Positions 23,932-36,039 of a stretch of DNA of 64,000 nucleotides are shown here, in pieces. Source of the DNA: Styela clava (Eukaryota > Chordata > Ascidiacea > Stolidobranchia > Styelidae); assembly GCF_964204865.1 (NCBI RefSeq), contig NC_135262.1, positions 8,866,001 to 8,930,000 on the forward strand, given 5' to 3'. The notes below the pieces were generated by a model. It did not search any database and had not been told where the DNA came from. It was given only the letters and a program-made list of their open reading frames with translations. Within the stretch, counting starts at the first letter, position 1. Each line of letters opens with the position of its first letter. A program made the position numbers and the translations under genes.

Positions 23932-26900
23932 CTGTCAAACGAAAAGGCGTAATTGAACTTACTGTTGTGTCCAATATTTTTTTGTCATTTCTATTATAGT
24001 CGCTTTATATTCTCTTGCACCTTTTCGAGGCAACGTTTAGACTCCGTGCAACTTGGGTCCTGCGACCGAAGTACTATAACAGTTTCAAAAACTATGTTAT
24101 GACTGTAATTCTACATGACCCTACCTACCGCTACCAGTCTATGTCAAATAGAGATGGGGATTGCACATTCAAATAAACTACAAAATTGAAGTTATAAAAA
24201 AAAATACCGATGCAAATCAATACGAGTTATTATAGAGATAAACAACGATTTGCATCGATTAATTTAATAATCTAATAAGAGAAACGAGCATTTTTAATCG
24301 ATATTCGATTCGGAGGTATTACCACATCGTGAGCTTCACTATGGCTCGAGGTCTCTGTCAGAGCTCTGGTAAAACTGCTTATGCAACATTTAAAATTGTC
24401 TTCGATCGATGTTAGCTACCGCAGACCGAGGAGAAATCTGTGACTGCACTTGGGTGAGCAACATATGGCGGAATACTCCACGCTTTAGTAGCCACAAACA
24501 CGGTTATTGTCGAGGTAGATAGCTGTATGATGGCAAACGCGCTTGTTTTGGAGTGAGATGATGGCGAAAAAATTTCTGCCGTGGCGTAGGGGATTTTTGA
24601 CTCGATGGAATAATGGGTGGAATACCACAAGTACGCGTAACAGGTTTTGTGAGCTGAACCCTAGTTTGCTGAAAAGTGCGAGTCTTACAAACTATTACAG
24701 TACATTTGATGTATCAATGTAATGTTGACATTTTCAACGGTTGTGAACATTATCACGAAATCAGTATCAATATAGCTGGTCATAACTTAGATTTAAAAAC
24801 AAGTTAAAACGCTTGACGTTTGACAAAGGTAATGAAAAAATTACGGTATGCCAAGCGGTTAATCATGACAAAAAATGTACTCGGGATAACGAAATTCAAA
24901 TAGCAATATATATATTTCGAGTAGTGGCCTCCTTGAATACACCAATTAAAGGCAATTAAATTGCACAACTTGGAGAAACGACGCAAATAACTAGCCCATT
25001 CAAATTAGTCTTATTGCATTTCATTTCATTTGCAAATCAAATAATATATGCACAAATTATTATCGTATTTCTAATACTTGTTACACTTCAAATTAGGTAT
25101 GACCTTCAATTAAAAACAAAATGGGGTAAAATATCGCGGGAGCACTGGTTCTGACAAGACTGACTAATATTAGTGACGTTACGGAAACTATTTTGTTAAC
25201 AAGAAATATTACGAAGTTGTATGTGTGCTAACTTGATGTGTAATGCAATTTGGGTTTGTTCCCCTTGATATAAAAATAACTTTCTATTACTATTCTGTCG
25301 TTAAAATAGTTCTCATTTCTATTGTTTGCGATGGAATAGGTTCACTATTGCTTCCAGTGTAGATTAGTTGTTGTTGTTATATGTTTACGGCGCTTATAAC
25401 TTCAGTGGTCTTTTGCGCCATTGATCAATTCAAATTAAAAATACTATACTAACTTATATTACAATATTTACGAATATATAACTATACAATTGAATCATTG
25501 AATCAATTGCAATAAGTAATTATTTCTAAACATTTCTGCCCGTAGAAAAAACAAAACAGTGTAGATTAACTTGCTTAATTAAAAGAAATGATATAATTTT
25601 TAAAAAAAGACTCTTCAAACGAAATAATGATAAATTTTGTCTTTGCTCATAGTAGCGGTATTTTAGTATTTCATTGGCATTTTCCTGAACTTATGTGTAC
25701 CGTCCTAAACCCATGCACTACTGCGAATATTGCGATCCATCCTGCATCACACAGTTGGTGAGCTTAGATTTACTATTATAAATATGAACTTAATACAAAT
25801 AAATAAATAAAACTCACGCGTTTGTCACTAAAGTTGTAACATCCGATAGGAGATTGTAAACAGTCGCATGTCGAATTATATAAATGATCACTGAAATATA
25901 TTTTCACACTCTCATGAGCTTACGCTAATTTCAGTTCAGTAGTGTCAAAAGTGTGGTGGTCACAAAAGCTATTTTAACCAGCAAGTGACGTAACTTGACC
26001 AATCGCAGATAAGTAAAATGTGGGCTTGTCACAAAACGTTTTGATTAAATAAATGTTCATGACGTATATTCGAGAATTTTATACATGATATGTTGCCTAT
26101 CTGCGGGTACTGTTTTCATAGGCCATTTTTGAACAGGCTTGGTTGATATATAGTCGTGATTAATACGTGATTCATATTCAATGGTGAAATTACTCATAAA
26201 TCTACACTGAAAAATAAGCATAAGTGACCTTACATTTTACAGTAACTATTAAACAAATGCCATATATATTGACAAAATTGCAATACTGAGACAACCTGAC
26301 AGTAGCCTTCAATATAAATAGAGTTTTTCTCACGAAGTCCAACATATTTAATTTATTCAAATGTACTCCAATGCTACTATTCAATGCCCATTAGCTTGAG
26401 TTGAAATGACGATACTTTGATATATGGTAGTTCTTTGTCTATGTTGCTTTATAACAAATTTATATATATTATTGTACATGTGGTATTTATCGCAACGACT
26501 ATATAACGTATGTTGTTTTAATCATCGCACCATGAAATAATGTTTCATGTATTCTTATGTTAATTAACCTCATATCTTTATGACATGCGACGAGTACGTC
26601 ACTAAAGGCTGCAATACATTTGACAGCATTTGCAAACTCATCCATCTCAATCATTATTTGTTACCTTAATTAAAATTGATAGCGTGTCGTGCAAAGTTGA
26701 AACAGCTTTAAAACTCCAAACGATTGTTTCATTTTTACTGATTCCAATATTTACTGAATGATAATGTTTCACAAAGAGGAGATCAAAAATCCATAAATGA
26801 AAAGTTATTAAAATTGATATTGCTTATCCCAAGAACGAATAAAGTCTTTTTATTTCTCAAACAAATTGAAAACAAGAAGTACTCTTTTGACAACTGGCAC

Positions 26901-28560
26901 ATTTCTCCAGCGCGTTTGGGAATACTGTAGTAAGCAAGTGATTCAACTCAAAAGAGAATAAACAAATATAGTAGCTCCGTAGTTCTTGTTTAAGTGTCCA
27001 TTTTCGAGAATCCGGTCGTTGCTCTGTTCTATTCCCTTGCAGTATCTTCATTTATTGCGCGTCTAGATGCCGTTGAATTTTCTGTATAATACTTTATTCA
27101 CTATATATAAGTAGTCATAATATTGAATATCGGATAGTAGTAGGCATATGAAGTCCGTGATAATTTGGAAAAAGCATGTTTAATGAAATGTTTCGGCTAC
27201 ACTTTTGGGACAAAGTCATTCAGTGCAAGTGCAACCTGACAATTTCTTCAAATCTAGCATCGGGGTGAACAATACTAGAATCAGCGAATATAAATCTGAA
27301 CAGATGTACGTATAATGACTTATCTTTAGAAAAATAAACACAGGTAGGGCCTATCAGAGGCGCCAATCACTTTAGACTTTGGTGCCCTTTTTATTTAAAA
27401 TAATGAAACTAGCGCTCCATGTCATCTGAATAGGTTTCGGTATTCACTACTAATTAAAAGCTAAGTTATGATTAATTTATTTTTTGGAAATAATTCTCTT
27501 ATCTACAAACATTTATAGAGAGGTGTACGATGGTACTTGAGATTGAGAAAATGAAAAATGTTAACCGAGCGAATATTGAGGCCCGAATCGTCTGACCAAC
27601 TCGAATTACTTTATTAAACACTGAGATACCATTGATAATTATCAGTCGCCCATGAAAATTTCTGTGGTGCCCCTTTCTCGTGGTGCGCTAAGCGTATGCT
27701 TATTTTGGTTAATGGCTATAACAACCCTGGAGAAGAAACGATAAAAGAATTAACCATTCAGAAATGTAATTAGGGGAATAATGTAATTAGATAGGGAACG
27801 TGGAAATACCTGTAGCCAAGGAAGCAGAAGGCTGTAACAAAGCTTACATCGGCTTTAAAAACACCAAAGTAAGGTGGTATTTTAATTTTGAATGGTGAAT
27901 TCGCAGATTGACGGTATTAAAGTACAAAAGGTTATTCCGGTTTAAATGACGTTGAATGTAATAGCATAATGTCTTTCTAGATCACTCCACTTTGCGTTTT
28001 TTTTTTCATTATACGTACAACGTAGTCTGATTGCAATGTAGGCTGCTTTAGCAATGTTGCTCACAACATGGACTGTAAGAAAAGAAAACCAAAAGCAAGT
28101 AAGACAGGTTTCGAATGTACCAGTCGTACAAATAGGACGCACGTGGAAGTCAGTCAGACATCAGTGGATGGCTTGGAACAGTCAAAAAAAGACACTGGAT
28201 TATTCTCGGCATCGGAACTTTTATGACAGCGATTTTCCAGAATAACGTTTTATCATTTATCACATCATTATGTGAACAGGGCTCTTTGCCTGGGTTTAGA
28301 CTAGATGTTATGTCCAGTGAAGACTCGGGAACGGGTCCCCCTGGGTACGCAGCTTTAAAGATACTACAGATTCTGAACGCGCAGTTACACAAAAAGTAGT
28401 CAAGTTGCTTGTAACTCTGGGAGCCTCACGACAAGCGTATATGCAGTGAAGATGCCGACAACTTTTTCTGAACTCATACGAAAATGTCTGCTGATAAGAG
28501 ATAATGGCAGTCGTTGTCAATGTAAGATCTGGACAGAATAGAATATAACTCACTAAATTA
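23932..28560. other. Gene-poor stretch upstream of threonine dehydratase
   Basis: The proximal part should contain the dehydratase promoter and any 5' exon; no TATA or clear element was identified. Beyond that the sequence is AT-rich with scattered short frames (24412-24630, 26202-26384, 26857-27051) that lack start, splice or domain support. Repeat-like GTGCCCCTTTCTCGTGGTGC near 27665 looks like a transposon end. No gene seen. Confidence 0.45.
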
Positions 28561-28562
28561 AT

Positions 28563-28790
28563 CAACGAGATAGCCATCAGAGACCGCCGACTTATCGATC
28601 TAGCGGCGTGTATCCTTTGACTCAAGACCGACACCACGTGTTCCACCACTAAACAATTATCAACTCGTCAATTATACAATATAATTCATCTAAAATCTAT
28701 AGGCTACTGTTCCCAGATATGATGAATGCACATGCAAAATTTGGAACAGATTCAGCCTCGTTTTCGTGAGATATCGCGTGTATCTAACAA
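28563..28790 (+). repeat. tRNA-like SINE, copy 2
   Basis: Same family as 10470-10690: GACTTATCGATCTAGCGG, then AATTATACAATATAATTCAT and GAGATATCGCG in the same order. It lies directly beside the exon array. Confidence 0.5.
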
Positions 28791-28854
28791 ACAGACAAAT
28801 ACCTATCAACATACTTACCGATCAAGATCGATAAGTAACTAGTTACTAGAAAGA

Positions 28855-30330
28855 AGTTGTCCAATACAATTGCATTTTTGTTGATATTGTAATATTCTCC
28901 CTCGCCCTCTTGGTTCGTGAATTGTCCTTCTTCTTAATGAACCCAATCTCTTTTTCTTATCAACGTAAAAGATATTTCCATTCACCAAGTATTTCTCATG
29001 ATATTGCTGGTATCTGTGGGTCACACTCTATTGTCTTTTAATATAACTTCACTTAATCGCTCGAATACCGCGGCAGCGGAGCCTGTAATGTCAACCTTGA
29101 TTCGATCGACTAAACAGATGGGGCGACAACAAAACGAGTGTTAACGATGTGACACTTTTGGTGGCCAATCTGTGCTGTCGAATATATAAGTCGGCGAATC
29201 GCCACTTGTGGGGAGAGAAAACTAGGAAGAGAAGACTGTAACCCAGTATTATACTGTTGTCAATAAATATTTCATAACTTAATGCTGTGGCCCTGTTTTT
29301 CAAGAGCTAAAGAAAGTATAGCGTACTACGACCGTACTAAGACGTTAATAAGAAAGGAACGAAGTATATGAAAATAAAACCACGGTACGGTCCCTGCATT
29401 TGGTGTTTAGTCGATCGAATCAAGTTTGACACTACAGGCTCCGCTGTCGCGGTATTCGTACGATTAGGTGAAGTTACACTGAATGACAATAGAGGGTGGC
29501 TCACAGGTACCAGCAATATATCGTGTACTGAGGACGTAGTCATGTGAGCTAGATGGTACCTAAAATTTGATATATCACCGAACAAATTCAACTAATATGT
29601 AATAGACGAAAACCCTCCACCATTTTGTCCCCATTTATATTGTAGGATTCTCCGTTCTCTTGGTTCGTGAATAGTCCTTCTTCTTGAATCGATTCCAATC
29701 AAAATGCATTTCTCATGATAAATCGTGTACTGAGGGCGTATGCATGTGAATTAGATCATACGTAAAATTCTATGATTCACTACGCAAATTCGAAAAACCT
29801 AATACAAACATATTTTTGTTGATATTGGAGGATTCCCACTGCTCTCTTGCTCCGGAAATGGTTTTTCTTTTAAGGTATCCAATCTCTTCTTTTTCAATGT
29901 AGAATATATTTCCATTCGCGGAATATTTCTCGTGATAAATCGGTAATTACTTACACAAATGTGAGCTAGATTATACGTAAAATTTTATATATCACGAAGC
30001 GAATTCAACTGATAAGTAATCAACGAAAACTGTCTACATTATTAGCTGAATTTATATTGAAGGATTCCCTTCGTCCTATTGGTTCCTGAATAGACATTCT
30101 TCTCATTGTATTGGTTCTATTCTCTTTCTCAACGTAAAATATATTCATTCACTAAGTATTTCTCGTGATATATCGTTTAGTGAGGGTGTAGTCATGTGAG
30201 CTAGATGGGACGTAAAATTCTATAGTTCACTGAGCAAAATGAAATTTCATGAAAACCCTTTATATTTGATGATCTTATTGAATTACCTCATGTCCTCTTG
30301 GTTCGTGAATAGTTTAACTCCTTAATGTTT
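28855..30330 (-). repeat. Tandem array of a decaying exon related to the MGCPC gene
   Basis: At least five minus-strand copies of one exon: about 28865-29004, 29640-29735, 29825-29950, 30055-30185 and 30285-30325. The last three are about 225 bp apart. Copy 1 encodes KYLVNGNIFYVD, then RTIHEPRGRGRILQYQ. It matches exon 4 of the gene at 56712-58037 (KYLVNGNIFYVD, then KTIHEPRGQGRILQYQ). Several units retain the intron end with its CTACGCC(C/T)TCAG acceptor. Copy 2 has an in-frame internal deletion; copy 3 is nearly open; copy 4 is frameshifted by one base; copy 5 is a fragment. None keeps an obvious donor, and no MGCPC-type first exon is visible nearby. Confidence 0.8.
29005..29515. mobile_element. 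511-bp element with ~110-bp terminal inverted repeats
   Basis: Both ends read TGCTGGTA(T/C)CTGTG inward and stay complementary for about 110 bp, including ATACCGCG and GATTCGATCGACTAAACA. ATAT at 29001-29004 and 29516-29519 is a possible target duplication. It splits array unit 1 between the exon and its acceptor flank. The centre has a TATATAAG (near 29189) and AATAAA (near 29266), as in a small LTR or promoter cassette. No coding frame. Superfamily undetermined. Confidence 0.75.
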
Positions 30331-32900
30331 GCAGTACCTTTGGTTCATGTGCACATTTTGTCGCTAATCTTTCTATAATCCAACGCTTGTATTACCTTAC
30401 TGTTATTTTCTGAGATTTTGACAGCTTCACTAATGCAATTAAACTAAAATACTATTATCGATTCAAATGTCTACAAAGTGGCATTGAGATTTCAAGTTCT
30501 GTATCGGTGGGGTGAATTTAAATCGGAAGATGCAATGATTATTAGGGATAAACATAAACATACTCTTTCAGTTAGGCCATAGCATAGTACTAAAGGATTC
30601 TTCTTGGTGTGCAATTATTGACTCGATGACGATGACGTAAACAGACGGAGGCGATCGAGAACAAGAAATGTGCAATCCAAAACAAGTAAGAATTTTTAAG
30701 TGTATTCATATTTACGCTTTAGATTTCAAATATGAGAATTACCATGTTTTTGCCTTCTGTTAGTTTTTATACAACCTCTATATTGCATTCAAGCCTAATA
30801 ATATACAGTAGTTCATATCGTGTTTAGGCAAACTGACTGAATGTAAACAAGCTGTGAATGTTGACATCAGGAACTGCTGGAGTGGAACCGAAACTACAGT
30901 TAACTAAATATTCATTAAATTAGGAATTTCAGTTAGGCCATAACATAGCAATATATTGATATTGAAGAGAGTATTTGTGTGGAGTCCAAGACCCCTGGGA
31001 AGATGTGACTGTGCAAAGATGTTTGTACCATTTCGTAAATAAGGTCTACGCTGGAATTAAACTCAACAAAGATGCAGTTGTGCAAAAATGTTCCATATAG
31101 AGCACAGGTGATATTATTTTCGTAATTTTTTGTTGTCATTTCAACGGTCACTCATTTTGCAGACACGTCGCTTTGTTTCTTTATCCTTATTTTTTCTACT
31201 TCGTTCTTCTCCTAATTTGTTTATTCATTTGTTATGTCCATCCTTTTATATTCTAGCGTTTTCTTGTTTACAACCGTTTTTCTAAGTCTTTCACAGCTAT
31301 GCTAATGCAGTTAGCCTATAGGCGTAGGCCTACATTTGTTGTTTCGTATATGTGTGCACGTGTACGAGTGGAACTGTTGAAGAAAAAGGGGAAAGAAAAG
31401 ATACGAACGAAGTGTTATTGCGAAGGTTAAGGTTGAAGGGATGCGATCAAGGATTAATAAGGTAACTGTTAATATCTAATTTAATCGAACAACCATAAGT
31501 GTCTTCTTATATATCCCTCAAAAGAACTTTCAATTACAATTTATATATAAAAGCTGCATACTGCTGGGCACACGCGTTGAGCAGCGTTGCATTCAAATTT
31601 ACATTTTCAATAAATTCAGATGTATGCGATTTTATACATAAAATAACCCTACGACAATTACCAAATGGTTTAGATTTCTTTGCTTGCTGTTTTCTTACAG
31701 GTGATTCATAATTCCGTTTAGTCGCATTTTTTACTAAAGTAGTTGGAATAAAATTATACCCTCAAATATTGAATCAGATTGGAATCGGATCACAAATTCT
31801 GGAATTGTCTGAATGAAAACGAAAACGGAAGATACAGTTAGATACAGATCGAGGAGGTAAATTTTAATTTATGTAAAATTTTGAGCGGTTTTAAAAAAGC
31901 TCGATCAATTAACTGGGCTCAAGTCACCATTTGACGAAGACCTGAGGTGATTTGAGTCATTCATCTAAATGTAATGGTTGAACTCGTCATTAATTAAACT
32001 AGCAGTAGGCGTTACTCAGTGATTCGACGTACGATTGGTGTGACTGGACTTGGCCATCCACCAAGGGGCCTCGGTGCAGTGTGGTATAGGTCAGGGGTGG
32101 CCAATAAGTCGATCATATGTGATACTTTCACATAAGAGGATTATAGAAAAAAACGACACAGTCCTGCTCCAATACTAGAATTGTGATTTCAAACAATAGC
32201 GTGGTTTTACAAGAATCTAATCGATGAACAACATGGTATTTATATAAGTATAAATAAATACGTTTTTTGAATAATCTGACTGTTTTGCATTTTAGCTGAA
32301 TCTGGTTTCGATCGTATTTACGCAAATTAAGACGGGATGTTTTGAACTAAAAAATGTTGGCGTCTGGATCTGCCGTAGGAAATGCGGTTAGACATTTATT
32401 CAGTTAAGTATAAAATATTAGACTTTGCATTTGGTTATAGTTGTCTCATTCTTTGTAACTTCCGCATTTTGTAAAACCTACACCCTGTAACTTTTTCATC
32501 AACCATTTGAGTTTATTTTTATTGACAACGTAAAAATTACAAAGGGGATGAAAGCGCAAACGTGATATTGAGTTATAGATGGTCGTGCGACGTTTACAGT
32601 TATGTGAGGGAAGATAGGTATTTGTCTTAAAGTTTATGACAGATTTAGGCATTTTACCAATAACGGTTAGGTGTATTAATTCGAAAAGTATTATCTTGTT
32701 GAAGTAATTTCCACAACTACTGCTTGGTTCACACTGCTGTCTAATTTACCGTTGTTCCCGACGAAACGAAACGCTTGTTAAAATGCAGGCATAACAAGAA
32801 TACATAATAATAAAAAGAACGTAAAAATTATGGCGACCAAATCCCGTAGTATGTGAACCAAGATGGGGGCACCGGAACGTAGTACGTGTAGCAGGTTAGG
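30331..32900. other. Gene-poor stretch after the exon array
   Basis: A short duplicated phrase (TTTCAGTTAGGCCATA) occurs near 30568 and 30928. A CRE-like TGACGTAA near 30632 precedes ATG-TGC-AAT-CCA-AAA-CAA|GTAAGA, a possible first exon that could not be extended. A truncated CAGGGGTGGCCAA transposon end is near 32092. No gene seen. Confidence 0.4.
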
Positions 32901-32979
32901 GTTAGGCCGGAAGTTACGGATACTACGGGAGTCACTTGGGGCGCACTTGGGGCGCGGTAGCGTGAGATCGTTTCTGTGT

Positions 32980-33890
32980 AATCGCCCTTCGAAATTTTTA
33001 GCTGATCATTGTGAAAGAAAAAAAGTAATTCTAACTATTTATCTAAATCACAGGCTATAAGGCGAAGAAAGAAGGGAAAGAAAAGCTGTCGTCACAAGAT
33101 ATTGACATGGTTGATGGTCGTGTTACGTAACTGGAAATAAAGGTAATTTGTCTGAAGGTATTACAACATCTGAAGTTTTATCAGTTTTATCACTTGATTA
33201 CAAATCAAAGGTTTAATATTGTTAGGTATTACTTAAATTACAGTCTGGTAGCTAAAGTACTACTTCGATGTATCTATTATACTGCTTCTTGCGTCGTGCT
33301 TCGATTCTAATACGCGGTCCGAAATGCTCGTCCCTAATATTTACTCGTTATATCTCGATTGCCTCAAATAGTTTTCAGATTTCATATAGTAAATAACTAA
33401 CAATTTATAGGTGTATTATTCATGAAGTTCTTTTTCTTTTTACAGGACTGAATGTACAGAGAAGGTAAATCTTCGTGGCACAACTATAACCAAGTAAGTC
33501 CTTATCAACGCAAACAAATCTTGTAGCTTTAAGAGAGATAATTTTTTGCAAAGATCAAATTTTTCTGTCTAACTTGTAATTATCAGCCTCGCGCATTATA
33601 AAAATGTGCTCCGTATTTTATCATTGGACAGGTGAGCAGACCGGACAGACAGACCATATCTAAATTATCTGTACTGTTGAACATTCCAAATTATTAAGGC
33701 GCATGCATAAATGCTGAAGTTTATTGTTTCAAATTTAACTAATTCTCATTAGATACGAAGAAAAATGAAGTATATCTATGAAGAAAATTAAACAAACCGG
33801 CGGGAGAAAAGAAACTGTTTGTCAAAATTTGTAAATCCAAAATACACTGATCTATTTACAGTCGGCTAGAATCATATTCCCATAGTTCAT
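32980..33890 (+). repeat. Inverted duplication, plus-strand arm
   Basis: Aligns through most of its length, with gaps, to the reverse complement of 36040-37250. Shared anchors: GGCGAAGAAAGAAG (33061), TTATACTGCTTCTTG (33278), GTAAGTCCTTAT (33494) and CATTCCAAATTAT (33682). It contains an exon-like block with an acceptor at 33052 and a frame ending GATGGTCGTGTTACGTAA. No full protein can be built. Confidence 0.75.
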
Positions 33891-33933
33891 TATTTTTTTA
33901 GTGATACACTGCGCATTCACATAAAATTCAGGG

Positions 33934-34553
33934 GTCTGTAACCTAACAAATGTGTAATTCACACAATTCCTCGTTTACTGATCCTATAATTTAATTATAA
34001 TTAGTCAAATGGCAACAAAACACAGAAAAGTTGATGCTCAGTGCAGATGGGTTCCAATGGCGCAGAAAATATCCAAATGGAATTATTGGAGATGCAATGC
34101 AATGAGCAAATTTATGCGAGATGTATCACTTCTAGATTTTTATAAAAAACATGTTAAGGAAAATTTTATCCAAATTTGACAAACCATGCAAAAAAATTCA
34201 CATCGATGTTTTGGAAGTATATATATGCTTATTAACATTACAAAGAACAACTAAGATTAGTGATGCCCATTTATAAATTTTTTTCTATCTTGGCTATATT
34301 CAGTAAATTATTAAAAAAAAGTTTACCATTTATTGACGCATGATGCAGCAAAGTGTCTAATTAAATGTCATTTTAAACACTACTATGTTGAGTTCGGGAG
34401 TTGTCGCAGTCTTAATTCAAAATTTAACTTGTGATCTGTGTAAAACAATTATAATTCATCGTCCATTCGTTCTACTTTCTAAAATATGTGCGTCCCGCCA
34501 AGACTTGCAATCACTAATTTTGGCTCGTAAGCGATAAAAGGGTGCCGACCCCT
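33934..34553. mobile_element. Probable hAT-like element between the duplication arms
   Basis: Left end CAGGGGTCTGTAACC and right end (inward) CAGGGGTCGGCACCC are imperfect inverted repeats. No matching 8-bp duplication was found, so the boundaries or unity of the element are uncertain. An 18-base direct repeat (GAGTAATACACTGCGAAT) lies just outside at 34567-34602. Confidence 0.4.
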
Positions 34554-34716
34554 GATAGATCATTTGAGTAATACACTGCGAATTGAGTAATACACTGCGA
34601 ATTGTTGTTTCATATATGATGAAGTCTCTGAAGGCATCCCTTATATGGGCAATGCTTTAATTTTTTAATTATTCACATATCGCATGGAAGCAGTATACAT
34701 GCCGATTGTCTATATC

Positions 34717-35000
34717 AGGGCTGCTCAACTATTTTCATCGAAGGTCCGCATACAAAACTTCAAAATTATTTGGGTCCGGTCTTTCCATTAGTTATATTTC
34801 GGCATCCTTATTCGCATACTTTCTCGAACAATCATGGTGTTATGGTTCTATACATATATATTTAAAACTAGAAAAGTCATTTTATAAATGGGAACTTTAA
34901 AAGTGGGGCTAATGATCCAAACTATTGAATGCGGTCCGAATCAAATACTCGAAAAGATCCGGATGCGGACCGCATGACGAGGAAAAGGCATGGAAGGTGA
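34717..35000. mobile_element. Fragment of an hAT-like element
   Basis: Starts CAGGGCTGCTCAACTATTTT and carries GGTCCGCAT near the left and GCGGTCCG and GCGGACCGCAT near the right, as hAT ends often do. The right terminus is missing or diverged. The 64-codon frame inside is not a gene. Confidence 0.4.
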
Positions 35001-35574
35001 ATTCCACACAGCCCGTTGTAATGTAATGCCTGCAACTAAATACTAATTTCGTTGTATTATTTCTAAAATATAGCCGCCCAAAATGGCACTTTTAAGCTGA
35101 AATTTACGATTGTGTTTCTAAAGTGCTTTTTTTTGTCACTAAAATTAGAAAAATAGGCTGCAGAAATGACACGTGCAGCTCTTAACTTTACCGCATTTAC
35201 CTAATTTCAGACGTACTTTATTTTTTCGGGAATAAATCCAAATTTATGATTCACATAGTGTATTTTAATTGTGTGTACTGTTGTCTTGGTATATCTGATT
35301 TAATGTTAACGAATGTTTTCAAGATAAACTTGAGCTTTGCTGAAACAATAAAATATTTCCGAAATGACATCAAGTTTTATTCCGGGCAGGAGAAGTTTGA
35401 CGGGCATAGACTGAATCTAAGCGGGGGTTACAGGGCAAGGATTATCTATAATTATCTTTGGCCACACTTGATCGGTGGTGATTTTGACGTTATTAAGGGT
35501 AACCCCCTTGGATATTATTCGTTTTTGGCCATTTTTATCGGATAATCGTCACTATACAGCCTTATACTTCCTTT

Positions 35575-35905
35575 AATGACGTCTCCTCCCCATATTTTGT
35601 AATCGATATATTTCAAAAGACTTCGTAGGATTCGAACTTTGGACTTAAATTTTAGCTTTACAACTACACCACGTCAAACACTTTAATTCCAATACTCATC
35701 TATCAAGAGGCGGGGTCACGAAATCTGGGAAATAAGGTTGATTATCCCTTTGGATAGATAAGTAGATAAGTACTAGAGTTGGAACTCAGCATTGTTGTGG
35801 TTTAGTGGTTAGGTTCACATCGAGTTTATCATAAGTCCAAAGTTCGAGCCCGATAAAGTCTTTTAAGAAAATACGAACATTCGATGAGATAATAAGGTGA
35901 CGTAC
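35575..35905. repeat. Pair of tRNA-derived SINEs in inverted orientation
   Basis: Plus-strand head at 35797: A-box TGGTTTAGTGG (35798-35808) and B-box AGTTCGAGCCC (35841-35851). Minus-strand head: A-box region 35661-35672 and B-box AGTTCGAATCC (35628-35638). Both share TAAGTCCAAAGTTCGA and AAGTCTTTT after the B-box, so they are one family. No intact cloverleaf is expected; they are SINEs, not tRNA genes. Confidence 0.65.
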
Positions 35906-36039
35906 GTCATGGAGAATGTAGGAAACTAAATAAATATTCACAATCATCTGATGAAAAATGGCCGAAATCGACAAAAATTCATATTGTAATTTGTATAACC
36001 GTTGGGACTTCTACATCATGTTTAACGATGTGATGTGCA

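Noticed and set aside
30634-30690. First exon MCNPKQ behind a CRE-like site
   Set aside because: Only six codons, and the next acceptor tested (CATCAG at about 30870) gives a stop after 10 residues; no supported gene.
35246-35545. 99-codon plus-strand frame
   Set aside because: No recognisable domain, no splice or promoter context, and located in repeat-rich spacer.
35797-35870. tRNA gene
   Set aside because: A and B boxes are present, but the arms do not form a sound cloverleaf and a related inverted copy exists nearby; it is a SINE head.
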